From assembly GCA_016839055.1 (NCBI GenBank), contig JAEKNX010000001.1, positions 429,693 to 493,692 on the forward strand: a stretch of 64,000 nucleotides of DNA, in the 5' to 3' direction. The number at the start of each line of letters is the position of its first letter. The stretch's first letter is position 1. The stretch comes from Spirochaetales bacterium (GTDB taxonomy: Bacteria; Spirochaetota; Spirochaetia; UBA9216). The notes under the pieces are model-generated. The model was not told the origin of the DNA. It did no database searches and was given only the letters and a program-made list of their open reading frames with translations. Below, piece by piece: positions 52,335 to 64,000 of the stretch. A program made the translations under genes and the position numbers.

Positions 52335-54534
52335 CCAAATTATGATAAATATAAACAGAATTAAACAGACTATAGATGGAGATCGGAAACTCATTCTCGT
52401 TTTTCTTCTTACCGTAGTAATTTTCTACGTTTCATCAGCAGTCCTTTCCGAAAACGGGCTGCTCACCTCCGGAGTTAGACTCTCAAATTATGAAGCCGGA
52501 AAGGTCGCGGAGAAAGACATCGTCGTCGATCGCGACATCGAGTATGTTGATGATAAGGCAACGAAGCTGAAAAGGGAGGCCGAGGCGCTTCTTGTCGAAC
52601 CTGTTTTCAGGGTAACTGACAGCATTACCGAGAGAGTAATGTCTTCTTTCGATAAATTTCTTGACATCTACCTGGATCTTATAAATGAAAACAAATCTCC
52701 GGCCGAGATATATCTTGGAATTCAATCCGCCCTGCCGGGGGTGCTAACTGAAAAAGATATTGAAATAATACTTGGCACGCAGCGGCCGGCGGAAGTGCTA
52801 TTCAGGGTTAGGGAAGTTATTAAGAGCGTAATGAACTTTGGAGTAGTCAGCTATCCTGATAATTTTAAAAACAGCAGCGATTCTATTGAGCTTCTAAGAT
52901 GGAGCAATGACGAGAAGGTGATTGAAACAATTCTTCAGGCGGATTCGATAAGCCTTGATAATCTAATTATTCAATCGAACCAGTTTTACAGCAAGTCTGA
53001 TCTCTCTGAGGAAGAGCTTGAGGTATTCAGTACTGTTCTGAGATCTTTCATTGAAGAGAATGCATTTTATGATTCGGAGCAGACGAAGAGTAACCGCGAC
53101 AGGGCCCGTGAGCAGGTTTTGCCTGTTGTGAAAAAGATGGTGAAAGATGAAGTTATCGTCAAGCGGGCATTTATAATCACCGAGGAAAATATGGTCAAGG
53201 TTGAAGCCCTAGGAAATTTTTCTGATAATCTGAATGTATCGATATTCTTCGGAAGACTTATATTTATAATTTTCCTCGCGATAGTTTCATATAAATTGCT
53301 GCGCCCGCCTATTCTTCTGGCCGTGCCGGCAAAGAGCAGGCTGTATCTGATTATGGTGCTTTTTTCATTCTACATCCTTACAGCAGCCTTGATAACGAGA
53401 TACACAAATCATAGTGGAAGCCTGCCTGAAGCTGTCTATCTGCCGACAGCCCTCATAATCATGCTTATCTCGATTCTTATAAACACGAGGGCGGGAGTAA
53501 TAAGCACAATTATCCTCAGTCTTTCACTGTTCCTGCTTCCCGGCGCTCAGATGAACAATTTTCTCTATGCCTTTATATCCGGGGTATTCGGCAGTCTCAT
53601 CGTATATAAAGCCGAAAACAGAATAACTTTGATAAAAGCAGGCCTTATTATTTCACTTATTAACACTTCGCTTATAATAATGCTAGGCCTTTTAAATAAT
53701 TCAGAACTCTCGTATTACTTTGACGCGATTTTAGTGTCAATAATTAATGGATTCCTCTGCGGAGTGCTTACCCTGGGACTGCTTCCGATACTCGAGCATA
53801 TTCTGAATGCCCCGACGGCTTTCAGGCTTATGGAACTTTCTGATTTAAATACTCCCTTGTTTAAGAGAATGCTTATTCTCGCGCCTGGAACCTATAGTCA
53901 CAGCGTAAGTGTTGCAAACCTGGCCGAGACGGCTGCCAAGGAAATTGGTGCGAACGCGCTTCTGTCAAGGGTCGGGGCATACTATCACGACATAGGCAAG
54001 ATCGATCAGGCTGAATATTTTATAGAGAATCAAAAGGCCGGTAATAAGCACGATGATCTGAAGGCCACTCTGTCAACAGCGGTGATAAAGAGTCACGTTA
54101 AAATTGGTTATGAAAAAGCAAAGGAGCTCGGTCTGCCTGATGAAGTCATGGAGATAATTGCCCAGCATCATGGAAGCGGGAAGATAAATTATTTTTACAT
54201 GAAGGCTATGAATGAGCAGAAAATTGTACAGAAACTCTCTCCTGAGGATTTTTCATATAACGGAACTCCTCCTGTAAGCCGCGAAGCCGCTGTGGTCATG
54301 CTTGCCGATACCGTAGAAGCGGCAACAAGGACGCTTAAAAACCCGACAATGGCTAAGCTTGACAGATTCTCCTGGGAGTTGATAATGGAGAAGGTGTCTT
54401 CCGGACAGATGAGAAACTCAGGACTCACTTTCAATGATCTTGAAATTATAAAAAACACCTTCGTTCAGATACTCGGAGGAAGTTTTCACAAAAGAATCGA
54501 ATACCCGGGACAGAAAGAGGGGGAAGATGAATAA
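52312..54534 (+). CDS. 7TM-HD domain protein (cyclic di-AMP phosphodiesterase PgpH type)
   Basis: A 740-aa membrane protein: N-terminal helix (about 22-42), an extracytoplasmic 7TMR-HDED region (about 45-300), about seven transmembrane helices (about 305-500) and a cytoplasmic HD domain with YYHDIGKIDQAEYF (HD near 559) and HHGSGKINYFYMKA. PgpH hydrolyses c-di-AMP in Firmicutes and others; spirochaetal members probably do the same, which I cannot verify here. The start is ATG 52312, overlapping phoH; an alternative ATG lies at 52342. Confidence 0.9.
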   Translation: MKKTAEDSQIMININRIKQTIDGDRKLILVFLLTVVIFYVSSAVLSENGLLTSGVRLSNYEAGKVAEKDIVVDRDIEYVDDKATKLKREAEALLVEPVFRVTDSITERVMSSFDKFLDIYLDLINENKSPAEIYLGIQSALPGVLTEKDIEIILGTQRPAEVLFRVREVIKSVMNFGVVSYPDNFKNSSDSIELLRWSNDEKVIETILQADSISLDNLIIQSNQFYSKSDLSEEELEVFSTVLRSFIEENAFYDSEQTKSNRDRAREQVLPVVKKMVKDEVIVKRAFIITEENMVKVEALGNFSDNLNVSIFFGRLIFIIFLAIVSYKLLRPPILLAVPAKSRLYLIMVLFSFYILTAALITRYTNHSGSLPEAVYLPTALIIMLISILINTRAGVISTIILSLSLFLLPGAQMNNFLYAFISGVFGSLIVYKAENRITLIKAGLIISLINTSLIIMLGLLNNSELSYYFDAILVSIINGFLCGVLTLGLLPILEHILNAPTAFRLMELSDLNTPLFKRMLILAPGTYSHSVSVANLAETAAKEIGANALLSRVGAYYHDIGKIDQAEYFIENQKAGNKHDDLKATLSTAVIKSHVKIGYEKAKELGLPDEVMEIIAQHHGSGKINYFYMKAMNEQKIVQKLSPEDFSYNGTPPVSREAAVVMLADTVEAATRTLKNPTMAKLDRFSWELIMEKVSSGQMRNSGLTFNDLEIIKNTFVQILGGSFHKRIEYPGQKEGEDE

Positions 54535-54988
54535 AATTGATTTGATCCTTCAGGATATTAGTTTAGAATATAGTATTGAGAATATTGAGAAGTTCTGCAT
54601 GTCGGTGCTTGATAAACTCGGAATAAACGATTGGGAGTTCTCAATAGTGTTTTGCGATGATGATTATATAAAGGAGCTCAACTCCACTTACAGGAAGAAG
54701 AATGAAGCGACAGACATTCTGACCTTCAGTGATACCGATTCTGACTGGGACTTCGGCACTCCTGATGACGGTAAGCTCTATTACGCAGGAGACATAGCGT
54801 TATCAGTTGAAACGCTTCGGAAAAATGCTGAATACTTTAAGGTTGTTGAAGGTGAAGAGTTGAAACGGCTGCTTATACACGGTATTCTGCACCTTAACGG
54901 GATGGATCATGAAACTAATAATAGTGATGAAGAAATGATAATTTATCAGGAAAATATTTTAAAAGATTTTGGAGAAATTGTATTTTGA
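54527..54988 (+). CDS. ybeY: Endoribonuclease YbeY
   Basis: A 153-aa metal-dependent endoribonuclease involved in 16S rRNA 3'-end maturation and ribosome quality control. The three-His signature is LLIHGILHLNGMDHE (His118, His122, His128). It overlaps pgpH by 8 bases and the corC-like gene by 4 bases. Being next to PhoH and PgpH is the usual arrangement. Confidence 0.96.
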   Translation: MNKIDLILQDISLEYSIENIEKFCMSVLDKLGINDWEFSIVFCDDDYIKELNSTYRKKNEATDILTFSDTDSDWDFGTPDDGKLYYAGDIALSVETLRKNAEYFKVVEGEELKRLLIHGILHLNGMDHETNNSDEEMIIYQENILKDFGEIVF

Positions 54989-55763
54989 AAAAAAAGAGTT
55001 TTTGGGAAAAACTGACCAAGGGTAATGATGACGAAGAGGACAGTTTTCAACATTTAAATCCGATAGAAAAAGATATGATCAAGGGCGTTGTTGAGCTTTC
55101 TGATACAACAGTTAAAGAAGTCATGGTTCCTAGAATCGATGTTGTCTTCGTATCTGAAGAAACTGGTCTATCCGATGCGATACAAACTTTAATTGAGTGC
55201 GGGCATTCGAGGGTTCCCGTCTACCATGAAACCATCGACAATGTCTGTGGCATTCTTTATGCGAAGGACATTCTGAAATATTTTCTTTCAGATGCTTCAA
55301 TTGACTCGTTTAAACTCGAAGGTGTAATTCGGAAACCGTATTTCGTCCCTGAAAGCAAGAAACTTGATTCGCTGCTCGTAGAGTTTAAACGTAAAAAAGT
55401 GCATATAGCGGTGGCTGTCGATGAATACGGCGGTGTTTCCGGTATTGTCTGTATGGAAGATATCATTGAGGAAATAGTGGGAGAGATTCAGGACGAATTT
55501 GATAATGAGGATGAGGAAATACTCAAAACAGGCGAAGGAGTCTATCTTTGTGATGCGAGAATAAATCTCGAAGACCTGAATGAAGAACTGAAATCAGACA
55601 TCCCCGTCGAGGAATTTGATACCTTAGGCGGATATGTTTTTGATCTTTTTGGGAAAATACCGGTAAGATATGAGAAAGTCTCCGTTAATAATCTCGATTT
55701 TATAATACAGGAAGTAGACGGGCATAAAATAAGCAAGATTAAAATTATAAAAAAGGCCTTGCA

Positions 55764-55767
<4 letters not shown>
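54985..55767 (+). CDS. CorC/HlyC-type CBS domain protein
   Basis: A 260-aa cytoplasmic protein with a pair of CBS domains (about 40-175: TTVKEVMVPRIDVVFVS, GHSRVPVYHETIDNVCGILY, HIAVAVDEYGGVSGIVCMEDI) and the CorC_HlyC C-terminal domain (about 185-258). It may aid Mg2+ or Co2+ transport; no membrane-spanning partner domain is present. The start is TTG overlapping the ybeY stop, with GGAG 10 bases upstream. Confidence 0.9.
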
Positions 55768-58819
<3,052 letters not shown>

Positions 58820-58829
58820 GGAGTCATTT

Positions 58830-60014
58830 ATGGGTCTTAAAACTGTTAAAGATATTGACCTTAATGACAAACGCGTTCTAATCAGGGTGGACTTTAACGT
58901 CCCCCTGAAGGACGGTGTTATTACCGATGATACAAGAATTCAGGCTGCACTCCCGACTATTAAATACATCCTTAAGCAGAAAGGTGCAAGGCTTATTGTC
59001 ATGAGTCACTGCGGACGTCCCGAGGGTGAAAAAAATCCAAAGTTCAGTCTGAAACCTGCCGCTGATAGACTTGCTGAGCTTCTCGACAATGAAGTTATCA
59101 TGGCAAAAGATGTTATAGGTCCGGATGTCGAGAAGGCTGTTTCCGAACTTAAAGCCGGTCAGGTTCTGGTACTTGAGAACACAAGGTTTTACAAGGAAGA
59201 AACCGAAAACGATATGGAATTCGCGAAAAAAATCGCTAAACTTGGTGATGTCTTCATCAATGATGCCTTTGGATCCGCGCATAGAGCCCATGCCTCAACA
59301 GAGGGTGTCAGTCACTTTCTTCCTTCAGCAGCAGGTTTTTTGATAGAAAAGGAATGTTTATTTTTCGACGGTATTCTTAAGAATCCTAAGAAACCCTTTG
59401 TCGCAATTATAGGCGGAGCCAAGGTTTCTTCAAAGATAGGTGTTCTGGAATCTCTTCTTGAAAGAGCTGACTGCTTGATTATTGGCGGCGGAATGGCTTA
59501 CACCTTTCTTTATGCCCAGGGTCACACTATTGGCAAATCACTTTTTGAAGAAGATTATCTTGATACAGCTAAAAAGCTCCTTAAAAAGGCAGCCGAGAAG
59601 GGTGTTGAGATTATCCTGCCAGAAGACCATGTCGGTGCGGTCGATTTTTCAGAGAATGCCGATGCTGTTAAGATAGACAACATTGATATTCCTGCTGATA
59701 TGCTCGGCATGGATGTTGGTGATAAAACCCTTGTTAAGATAAAAGAACGAATTGCCTCAGCGGCATCAATTGTCTGGAATGGTCCCATGGGAGTTTTCGA
59801 GTTCAAGGCATTCGCAAAAGGAACACTCGAAGTTGCTAAATGGGTTTCAGAATGTAAGGGTACCACCGTCGTAGGTGGAGGAGATTCTGTTGCAGCTGTT
59901 AATAAGTTTGGTTTTGCCGATAAAATTGACCATGTATCAACCGGAGGCGGAGCTTCTCTTGAATTTCTTGAAGGAAAAGTACTGCCCGGTATTGAGGCAT
60001 TAAGAATTAATTAA
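58830..60014 (+). CDS. pgk: Phosphoglycerate kinase
   Basis: A 394-aa PGK that makes ATP from 1,3-bisphosphoglycerate. Marks: [67 protein letters not shown], and [13 protein letters not shown] near the C-terminus. Length is normal. AAGGAG lies just before the ATG. It follows gap by 10 bases. Confidence 0.98.
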   Translation: MGLKTVKDIDLNDKRVLIRVDFNVPLKDGVITDDTRIQAALPTIKYILKQKGARLIVMSHCGRPEGEKNPKFSLKPAADRLAELLDNEVIMAKDVIGPDVEKAVSELKAGQVLVLENTRFYKEETENDMEFAKKIAKLGDVFINDAFGSAHRAHASTEGVSHFLPSAAGFLIEKECLFFDGILKNPKKPFVAIIGGAKVSSKIGVLESLLERADCLIIGGGMAYTFLYAQGHTIGKSLFEEDYLDTAKKLLKKAAEKGVEIILPEDHVGAVDFSENADAVKIDNIDIPADMLGMDVGDKTLVKIKERIASAASIVWNGPMGVFEFKAFAKGTLEVAKWVSECKGTTVVGGGDSVAAVNKFGFADKIDHVSTGGGASLEFLEGKVLPGIEALRIN

Positions 60015-60037
60015 AACTGACAAAGCAGGAGATCATT

Positions 60038-60790
60038 ATGAGAAAAACTTTTATAGCCGGCAACTGGAAAATGTATAAAACACCGGCAGAAGCAAGAGCC
60101 CTGGCCGAAGAGCTTAAAAGTGCACTGAAAGGCTGTAAACACAAGGTGCTTATTGCTCCCAGTTTTACTGCTCTTGACGCTGTTTCGTCTGTTGTGAAGG
60201 GAAGTAATATTCTTCTCGGAGCACAGAATATGTCAAACGTTGAAGAAGGAGCTCACACTGGTGAAACTTCAGTCCTGATGCTGAAGGCAATCGGCGTTGA
60301 TGTCGTAATTCTCGGTCATTCAGAGAGACGACATGTTTATGGCGAGACTAATGAAGTAATCAACCAAAAGGTTAAACTTGCTCTTTCTCACGGTCTTGAG
60401 GTCATTCTCTGTATCGGCGAGACTCTCGAAGAGCGGGAGGCAGGAAGGGCTGAAGAAGTTGTAAAAAAACAAACAGAAGCCGGACTTAAAGGCGTGAGTG
60501 AAGATCAGCTTAAAGACGTAACTATCGCCTATGAGCCTGTTTGGGCTATCGGAACAGGCAAGACTGCCACTCCGGAAGACGCCGATCAGATTCATCAGGT
60601 AACAAGAGACACTGTAAAGAATATCTATTCGGCTGATGCAGCCGAGGCAATGGTTATTCAGTACGGCGGTTCGGTTAAACCCGAGAATGCCGCGCAGTTA
60701 ATGAGTATGGACAATATTGACGGAGCCCTCGTTGGAGGTGCATCTTTGAAAGTTGATTTGTTTTTACCTATAGCCGAATACGACAAATAA
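60038..60790 (+). CDS. tpiA: Triosephosphate isomerase
   Basis: A 250-aa TIM-barrel enzyme. Catalytic residues are Lys11 (GNWKMYK), His94 (ILGHSERRH) and Glu166 (YEPVWAIGTGK). The phosphate-binding loop (QYGGSVKPENA) and GALVGGASL are present. AGGAG lies before the ATG. The operon ends at a terminator a few bases after the stop. Confidence 0.98.
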   Translation: MRKTFIAGNWKMYKTPAEARALAEELKSALKGCKHKVLIAPSFTALDAVSSVVKGSNILLGAQNMSNVEEGAHTGETSVLMLKAIGVDVVILGHSERRHVYGETNEVINQKVKLALSHGLEVILCIGETLEEREAGRAEEVVKKQTEAGLKGVSEDQLKDVTIAYEPVWAIGTGKTATPEDADQIHQVTRDTVKNIYSADAAEAMVIQYGGSVKPENAAQLMSMDNIDGALVGGASLKVDLFLPIAEYDK

Positions 60791-60801
60791 GTATATAATG
60801 G

Positions 60802-60832
60802 GGTCTCTTCTGTAGGAAGAGACCAATTTTTT
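60802..60832 (+). terminator. Terminator of the gap-pgk-tpiA operon
   Basis: A perfect 9-bp stem (GGTCTCTTC 60802-60810 with GAAGAGACC 60816-60824), a 5-base loop, then AA and six T's to 60832. Confidence 0.9.
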
Positions 60833-60848
60833 GTAACTGGAGTTTGAA

Positions 60849-61169
60849 ATGGGTGCAGTTGGTGTTGCTTTAATCGTACTTTTCAGCATGAGTGCTGTAT
60901 TATTGATAATAATTGTTATGCTGCAGGATGAGCAGGGCGAAGGCCTGGGCGGAATATTCGGCGGCGGAAGTTCATCTGCTTTCGGAAGCAGGAGTGGGAA
61001 TGTGCTGACCAGATTTACGTCTGTTCTTGGAGCCATCTTTATTATTACAGCTTTCTCCTTAGCTTGGTATAACAGAACTGTTGATAACAGTGATCTGCTT
61101 AGAGCTGCTAAGGAAAATGTAACGAATCAAGAAAACGGTGAATGGTGGGACGTTCACGGATCAGAGTAA
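60849..61169 (+). CDS. secG: Preprotein translocase subunit SecG
   Basis: A 106-aa two-helix membrane protein that assists SecYEG export. Helix 1 is about 4-25, a Gly/Ser-rich loop includes DEQGEGLGGIFGGGSSSAFGS (family mark), and helix 2 is about 53-74. A polar tail follows. GGAG lies before the ATG. tpiA-secG is a common order. Confidence 0.93.
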   Translation: MGAVGVALIVLFSMSAVLLIIIVMLQDEQGEGLGGIFGGGSSSAFGSRSGNVLTRFTSVLGAIFIITAFSLAWYNRTVDNSDLLRAAKENVTNQENGEWWDVHGSE

Positions 61170-61184
61170 TTGACGGATAAGATA

Positions 61185-62261
61185 ATGAATAATAAAAAAA
61201 TCATATTCTTACCGCTTTTTCTGATTTTATTAACTGGAAATATTTTTGGACAGTTAATAGATAAGCCCGCGGCTTCGATAAATTACTCGAAGCCGGAAAT
61301 GATATCCGTTAAACAGCTTGAGGCTCAGGTTCAGGTAGTAAATGCGCTCAGAGAGAGAGCCGGCCAACAGGCGAAACAGCCTACTATAGCCGATAAAGTT
61401 GAAGTTCTCGAAATGATGATCTCTGATATGCTGATCATGCAGGCTGCCGAGAGTAAAGGCATAAAGGCTGAAGAGGCGGAGATAGCAAATGCTATTAACA
61501 GCCAGAAGGTTCAGCTTGAACAGCAGAATCAGAGGAAGATTACCGATGTCCAGTTCAGAGCTGCTATTGAATCACAGACTGGTTATACCTGGGTTAAATA
61601 CAGGGAACAGTTATCAAAACAGATAATTCAGCAAAAATTTCTAATGTCTGAAAAACAGGCTGAAATTGAAAGTTATGTTAAGATGCCTGATTTCTCTGAG
61701 ATCGAAAGAGTTTTTAAACAGAACAGAACTCAGTTTTCAAACCCGGAAATGGCCAGATATAGTCAAATTTTCATCAGTACGCTCAATCTTGATTACAGCA
61801 AGGTTCAGGAAGCTGAAAAAAAGGCTGATGAAGCATATCGGAAATACGTAAACGGCAGTGCTAGTTTTGAACAGCTTGTAAATGATTACACCGAGGATCC
61901 AAATGCAAAGTACCGCAACGGTGATTCCGGCTATATTGCCTACAATGATCCTAATGTTTCGGCTTATCTCGGCAAGAATTTTATAGACCAGCTTTTCAGT
62001 ATAAAAGAGGGTGATGTTAAAGGCGTTATCAAGTCAAACATCGGTTATCATATAATTAAAATTACTGATTATCGTGAGGCTAAACTCCTAACGCTCGACG
62101 ATACTATTCATCCTACAGCAAGTCAGACTGTCAGGGAATTTATCGCGCAGCAGCTCATTGTGAGTTCGCAGAATGCGGCCGTATCTAAATCTTTGAATGA
62201 ATTAGTAGAAGAGCTTAAGAAAGACGCTGATATTAAAATTTTCGAGGATAATATTAACTGA
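61185..62261 (+). CDS. Exported PpiC-type peptidyl-prolyl isomerase
   Basis: A 358-aa periplasmic chaperone-like protein: signal peptide (about 1-22), an N-terminal helical SurA/PrsA-like region (about 30-190, with VEVLEMMISDMLIMQAAESKGI) and a parvulin domain (about 190-300) ending GYHIIKITDYREA, with FEQLVNDYTEDPNAKYRNGDSGYIAY inside. It helps outer-membrane or periplasmic proteins fold. The ATG at 61185 is chosen over a TTG 15 bases before it. nusB starts inside its stop codon. Confidence 0.85.
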   Translation: MNNKKIIFLPLFLILLTGNIFGQLIDKPAASINYSKPEMISVKQLEAQVQVVNALRERAGQQAKQPTIADKVEVLEMMISDMLIMQAAESKGIKAEEAEIANAINSQKVQLEQQNQRKITDVQFRAAIESQTGYTWVKYREQLSKQIIQQKFLMSEKQAEIESYVKMPDFSEIERVFKQNRTQFSNPEMARYSQIFISTLNLDYSKVQEAEKKADEAYRKYVNGSASFEQLVNDYTEDPNAKYRNGDSGYIAYNDPNVSAYLGKNFIDQLFSIKEGDVKGVIKSNIGYHIIKITDYREAKLLTLDDTIHPTASQTVREFIAQQLIVSSQNAAVSKSLNELVEELKKDADIKIFEDNIN

Positions 62262-62674
62262 TGGGAACCCGGAGAAAGGGTAGGGTTATCGCTTTTCAAA
62301 CCATTTTTAGCTGGGACGCAAACAAAATTCAGCTGAATGATCTTTTGAGATTTGATTGGCTTGATGAGAGTGATTTAGGCAAGAATCAGGAAGCGATAGA
62401 CTTTGCCCGTCTGCTGGCGGCAGGCACGATCGAGAATATTGATATTGTTGATGAGACCATTAAAGATAATTTAGTAAACTGGAAGTTTAACCGCTTGTCC
62501 AGGGTTGACCTGTCAATATTGAGGATAAGTGTTTACAGCCTGCTTTTCAGGGATGAGATTCCGCGGAAAGTAACAATTGACGAGGCTGTTGATATAGCAA
62601 AATCCTACGGAAGCGATGAATCATATAAATTTGTAAATGGAGTATTGGACAGTATCAGAAAAACGAATGAATAG
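62261..62674 (+). CDS. nusB: Transcription antitermination protein NusB
   Basis: A 137-aa all-helical protein that binds boxA RNA in rRNA transcription. It starts with the typical RRKGRVIAFQTIFSWDANK (residues 3-21) and has SRVDLSILRISVYSLLFRDEIP and VTIDEAVDIAKSYGSDESYKFVNGVLDSI, all family marks. Its ATG overlaps the previous TGA, and the next gene's ATG overlaps its end. Confidence 0.96.
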   Translation: MGTRRKGRVIAFQTIFSWDANKIQLNDLLRFDWLDESDLGKNQEAIDFARLLAAGTIENIDIVDETIKDNLVNWKFNRLSRVDLSILRISVYSLLFRDEIPRKVTIDEAVDIAKSYGSDESYKFVNGVLDSIRKTNE

Positions 62675-64000
62675 ACTGAATTTAAAAAAATATGCTATTG
62701 CAATAATTGTAATTTCAATTTTCTGTCTACTGTTGGTTATTCTGTTTGTAGTTAAAAAAAATAATGACGCAGAAAGCTTTTTTGAAGATGTTTCCATAAT
62801 TGATCAGAATATTGCATCGGGATTTTATAATCAGGCCGAAAAGCAACTCTCTGAACTATACGATAGAATAAACAGCAGTTCTTTCGCCTTAAGCTTCTTG
62901 AAACGAACAGAGAGAATAGCATCCGAAGTCGGAGATTATTCTGATTTCATAGATTATGCTTCCGGTCTGCACAGCAGGTATAAAAACAATCTCGAGCTGT
63001 CCGCCGTTTACGCTTATTCGGAATATATGAACGGGAATTATAAAAAAGCCTTTTCTATCTCTGAGGCAAAGCTTGCAAAATCTGATTATAACTTCATCTA
63101 TCTTGCATCTTTACTAAAGGAAAACAGAAAAGTATCAGACCGGAAGGTTTATGAACTAATCCCTTCCGGGTTCCGACTCTTTTTCAGGAATGAGGGGCTC
63201 GGTTATGAAGAGCTGATTACCGCCTCAAAGATTATAAAAGATGATCGGTTAATTGTAGACGCGGCTCTTCTTTTAATGGGAAGAGGTGAAAAAGAGGAAG
63301 CCTGGGATATTATCAGCTCAGCCCAAGCCCCGAATAATTTACCGGCAATGTTCATTGCCTATGATAACAGAAAATACGGCGCAGCCGAGAGATATTATAC
63401 GGAGCTCTCGCCGTCGGAAAAGAACAGGTCGGCCATAGAAATGTTCGGTGCAGATATCTATCTGGAAACCTGCAGCCTCGAGGCTGCCGAGGCTGTATAC
63501 AACAAAATTCTAAATGATAATCCCGGATATTCCTGGATACCCTACAGAAATCTTTATTCTCTGAAGACCGGCACTGCCGCAGGTATCGCTCATCTTGAAG
63601 ATGGGCTTAAATTATTTCCTGGGCAGCAGGACCTTCTCCTGCCGCTGGCCTGGGAGACATATATAAGCACCGGGCTGGGTGAATCAGCTGCATCATTATC
63701 TAATCCTGAAGAAAATGAACCGCTGTCGGAACTGTTCAGGATCAATGTCATCCTTAAGAACAGAAGTCCCGAACATATAATAGGAAATTACTGGAATATT
63801 ATAAACAGGGCGCCTGACTCGGAGGTGATCGCTCAGTCCTTCGCGAATTATCTGCTGCGGAACCGCAATTTTAAACAGCTGGAACTGCTGCTCAAAAAAT
63901 ACACTGATTTTAACGGTGAAACAGCCTGGCAGCTGCTTTACTCCGCAGTATCAGCTTTAATGCAGGGAGATGCAGCAGCATCGAAAGAATATATAGATAG
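62667..64000 (+). CDS. Membrane-anchored TPR-like protein, cut by the window end
   Basis: An open frame from ATG at 62667 that stays open to the last base, at least 444 residues, so the C-terminus is missing. One N-terminal transmembrane helix (about 11-29, IAIIVISIFCLLLVILFVV) precedes TPR-like helices (FYNQAEKQLSELYDRI, YAYSEYMNGNYKKAFSI, EEAWDIISSAQ, AERYYTELS). Its ATG overlaps the nusB stop region (ATGAATAG), so translation is coupled. No named family. Likely a periplasmic scaffold, by inference. Confidence 0.75.
   Translation, partial: MNRLNLKKYAIAIIVISIFCLLLVILFVVKKNNDAESFFEDVSIIDQNIASGFYNQAEKQLSELYDRINSSSFALSFLKRTERIASEVGDYSDFIDYASGLHSRYKNNLELSAVYAYSEYMNGNYKKAFSISEAKLAKSDYNFIYLASLLKENRKVSDRKVYELIPSGFRLFFRNEGLGYEELITASKIIKDDRLIVDAALLLMGRGEKEEAWDIISSAQAPNNLPAMFIAYDNRKYGAAERYYTELSPSEKNRSAIEMFGADIYLETCSLEAAEAVYNKILNDNPGYSWIPYRNLYSLKTGTAAGIAHLEDGLKLFPGQQDLLLPLAWETYISTGLGESAASLSNPEENEPLSELFRINVILKNRSPEHIIGNYWNIINRAPDSEVIAQSFANYLLRNRNFKQLELLLKKYTDFNGETAWQLLYSAVSALMQGDAAASKEYID

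Noticed and set aside
58878-59291. Minus-strand frame of 137 codons inside pgk
   Set aside because: Antisense shadow of a conserved enzyme gene.

Overview
The window reads as the chromosome of a free-living spirochaete of the order Spirochaetales. The main evidence is a V-type ATPase operon in the spirochaetal order E-DUF2764-A-B-D-I-K, a FlaB-type core flagellin that begins [10 protein letters not shown], an LptD-like protein as found in treponemes, several conserved spirochaetal hypothetical genes, and IspG of the non-mevalonate pathway. Nearly everything is housekeeping. There are no rRNA genes, insertion sequences, prophage genes or CRISPR arrays. The only part that looks imported is about 43.1-44.8 kb.

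Layout. 0-3.6 kb: rplS, a FliK-like gene, a free-standing FlhB C-terminal domain (FlhX/YlqH type), an HD-GYP protein, YraN and two small genes, tightly coupled. 3.6-5.0 kb: two exported proteins on the minus strand. 5.0-8.3 kb: coaD, rpmF, acpP and rnc, then convergent cca. 8.4-11.7 kb: a chemoreceptor and flagellin flaB on the minus strand. 11.75-12.34 kb: four tandem copies of a structured 149-bp repeat. 12.4-18.3 kb: thiN, a large spirochaetal hypothetical, a membrane-anchored protein, a HAD phosphatase, aroH and map. 18.5-23.8 kb: a lipoprotein and two adjacent EF-G paralogues. 24 kb: tRNA-Val. 24.1-33.5 kb: MFS transporter, YggS, pseudouridine synthase, metallo-beta-lactamase-fold protein, pentapeptide protein, murI, rsgA, mutS2. 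33.6-40.8 kb: V-ATPase. 40.9-42.9 kb: ispG and a TPR protein. 42.9-44.8 kb: a decayed carbohydrate-binding fragment, a double-HTH regulator and a beta-helix lipoprotein. 45.1-51.3 kb: uvrA and lptD. 51.4-57.7 kb: phoH, pgpH, ybeY, corC and a TPR protein. 57.8-64 kb: gap, pgk, tpiA, secG, a PpiC-type isomerase, nusB and the start of a TPR membrane protein that runs off the window.

The most notable signals are regulatory. The flaB leader consists almost entirely of two hairpins that each display GGA in the loop, the first with a near-consensus CsrA site and the second enclosing the Shine-Dalgarno. It sits behind a sigma-28-like promoter, and the 149-bp repeat array lies just upstream of that promoter. 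Other points of interest are a CTG-initiated mutS2, an EF-G paralogue with the catalytic His replaced, an Na+-type ligand set in the V-ATPase rotor subunit, a leaderless-looking cca, and frequent TTG/GTG starts in overlapping genes.

All calls come from reading the sequence and from memory of protein families; no database search was run. Where an alternative start fits a Shine-Dalgarno or the family's length better than the longest frame, the better start is given.
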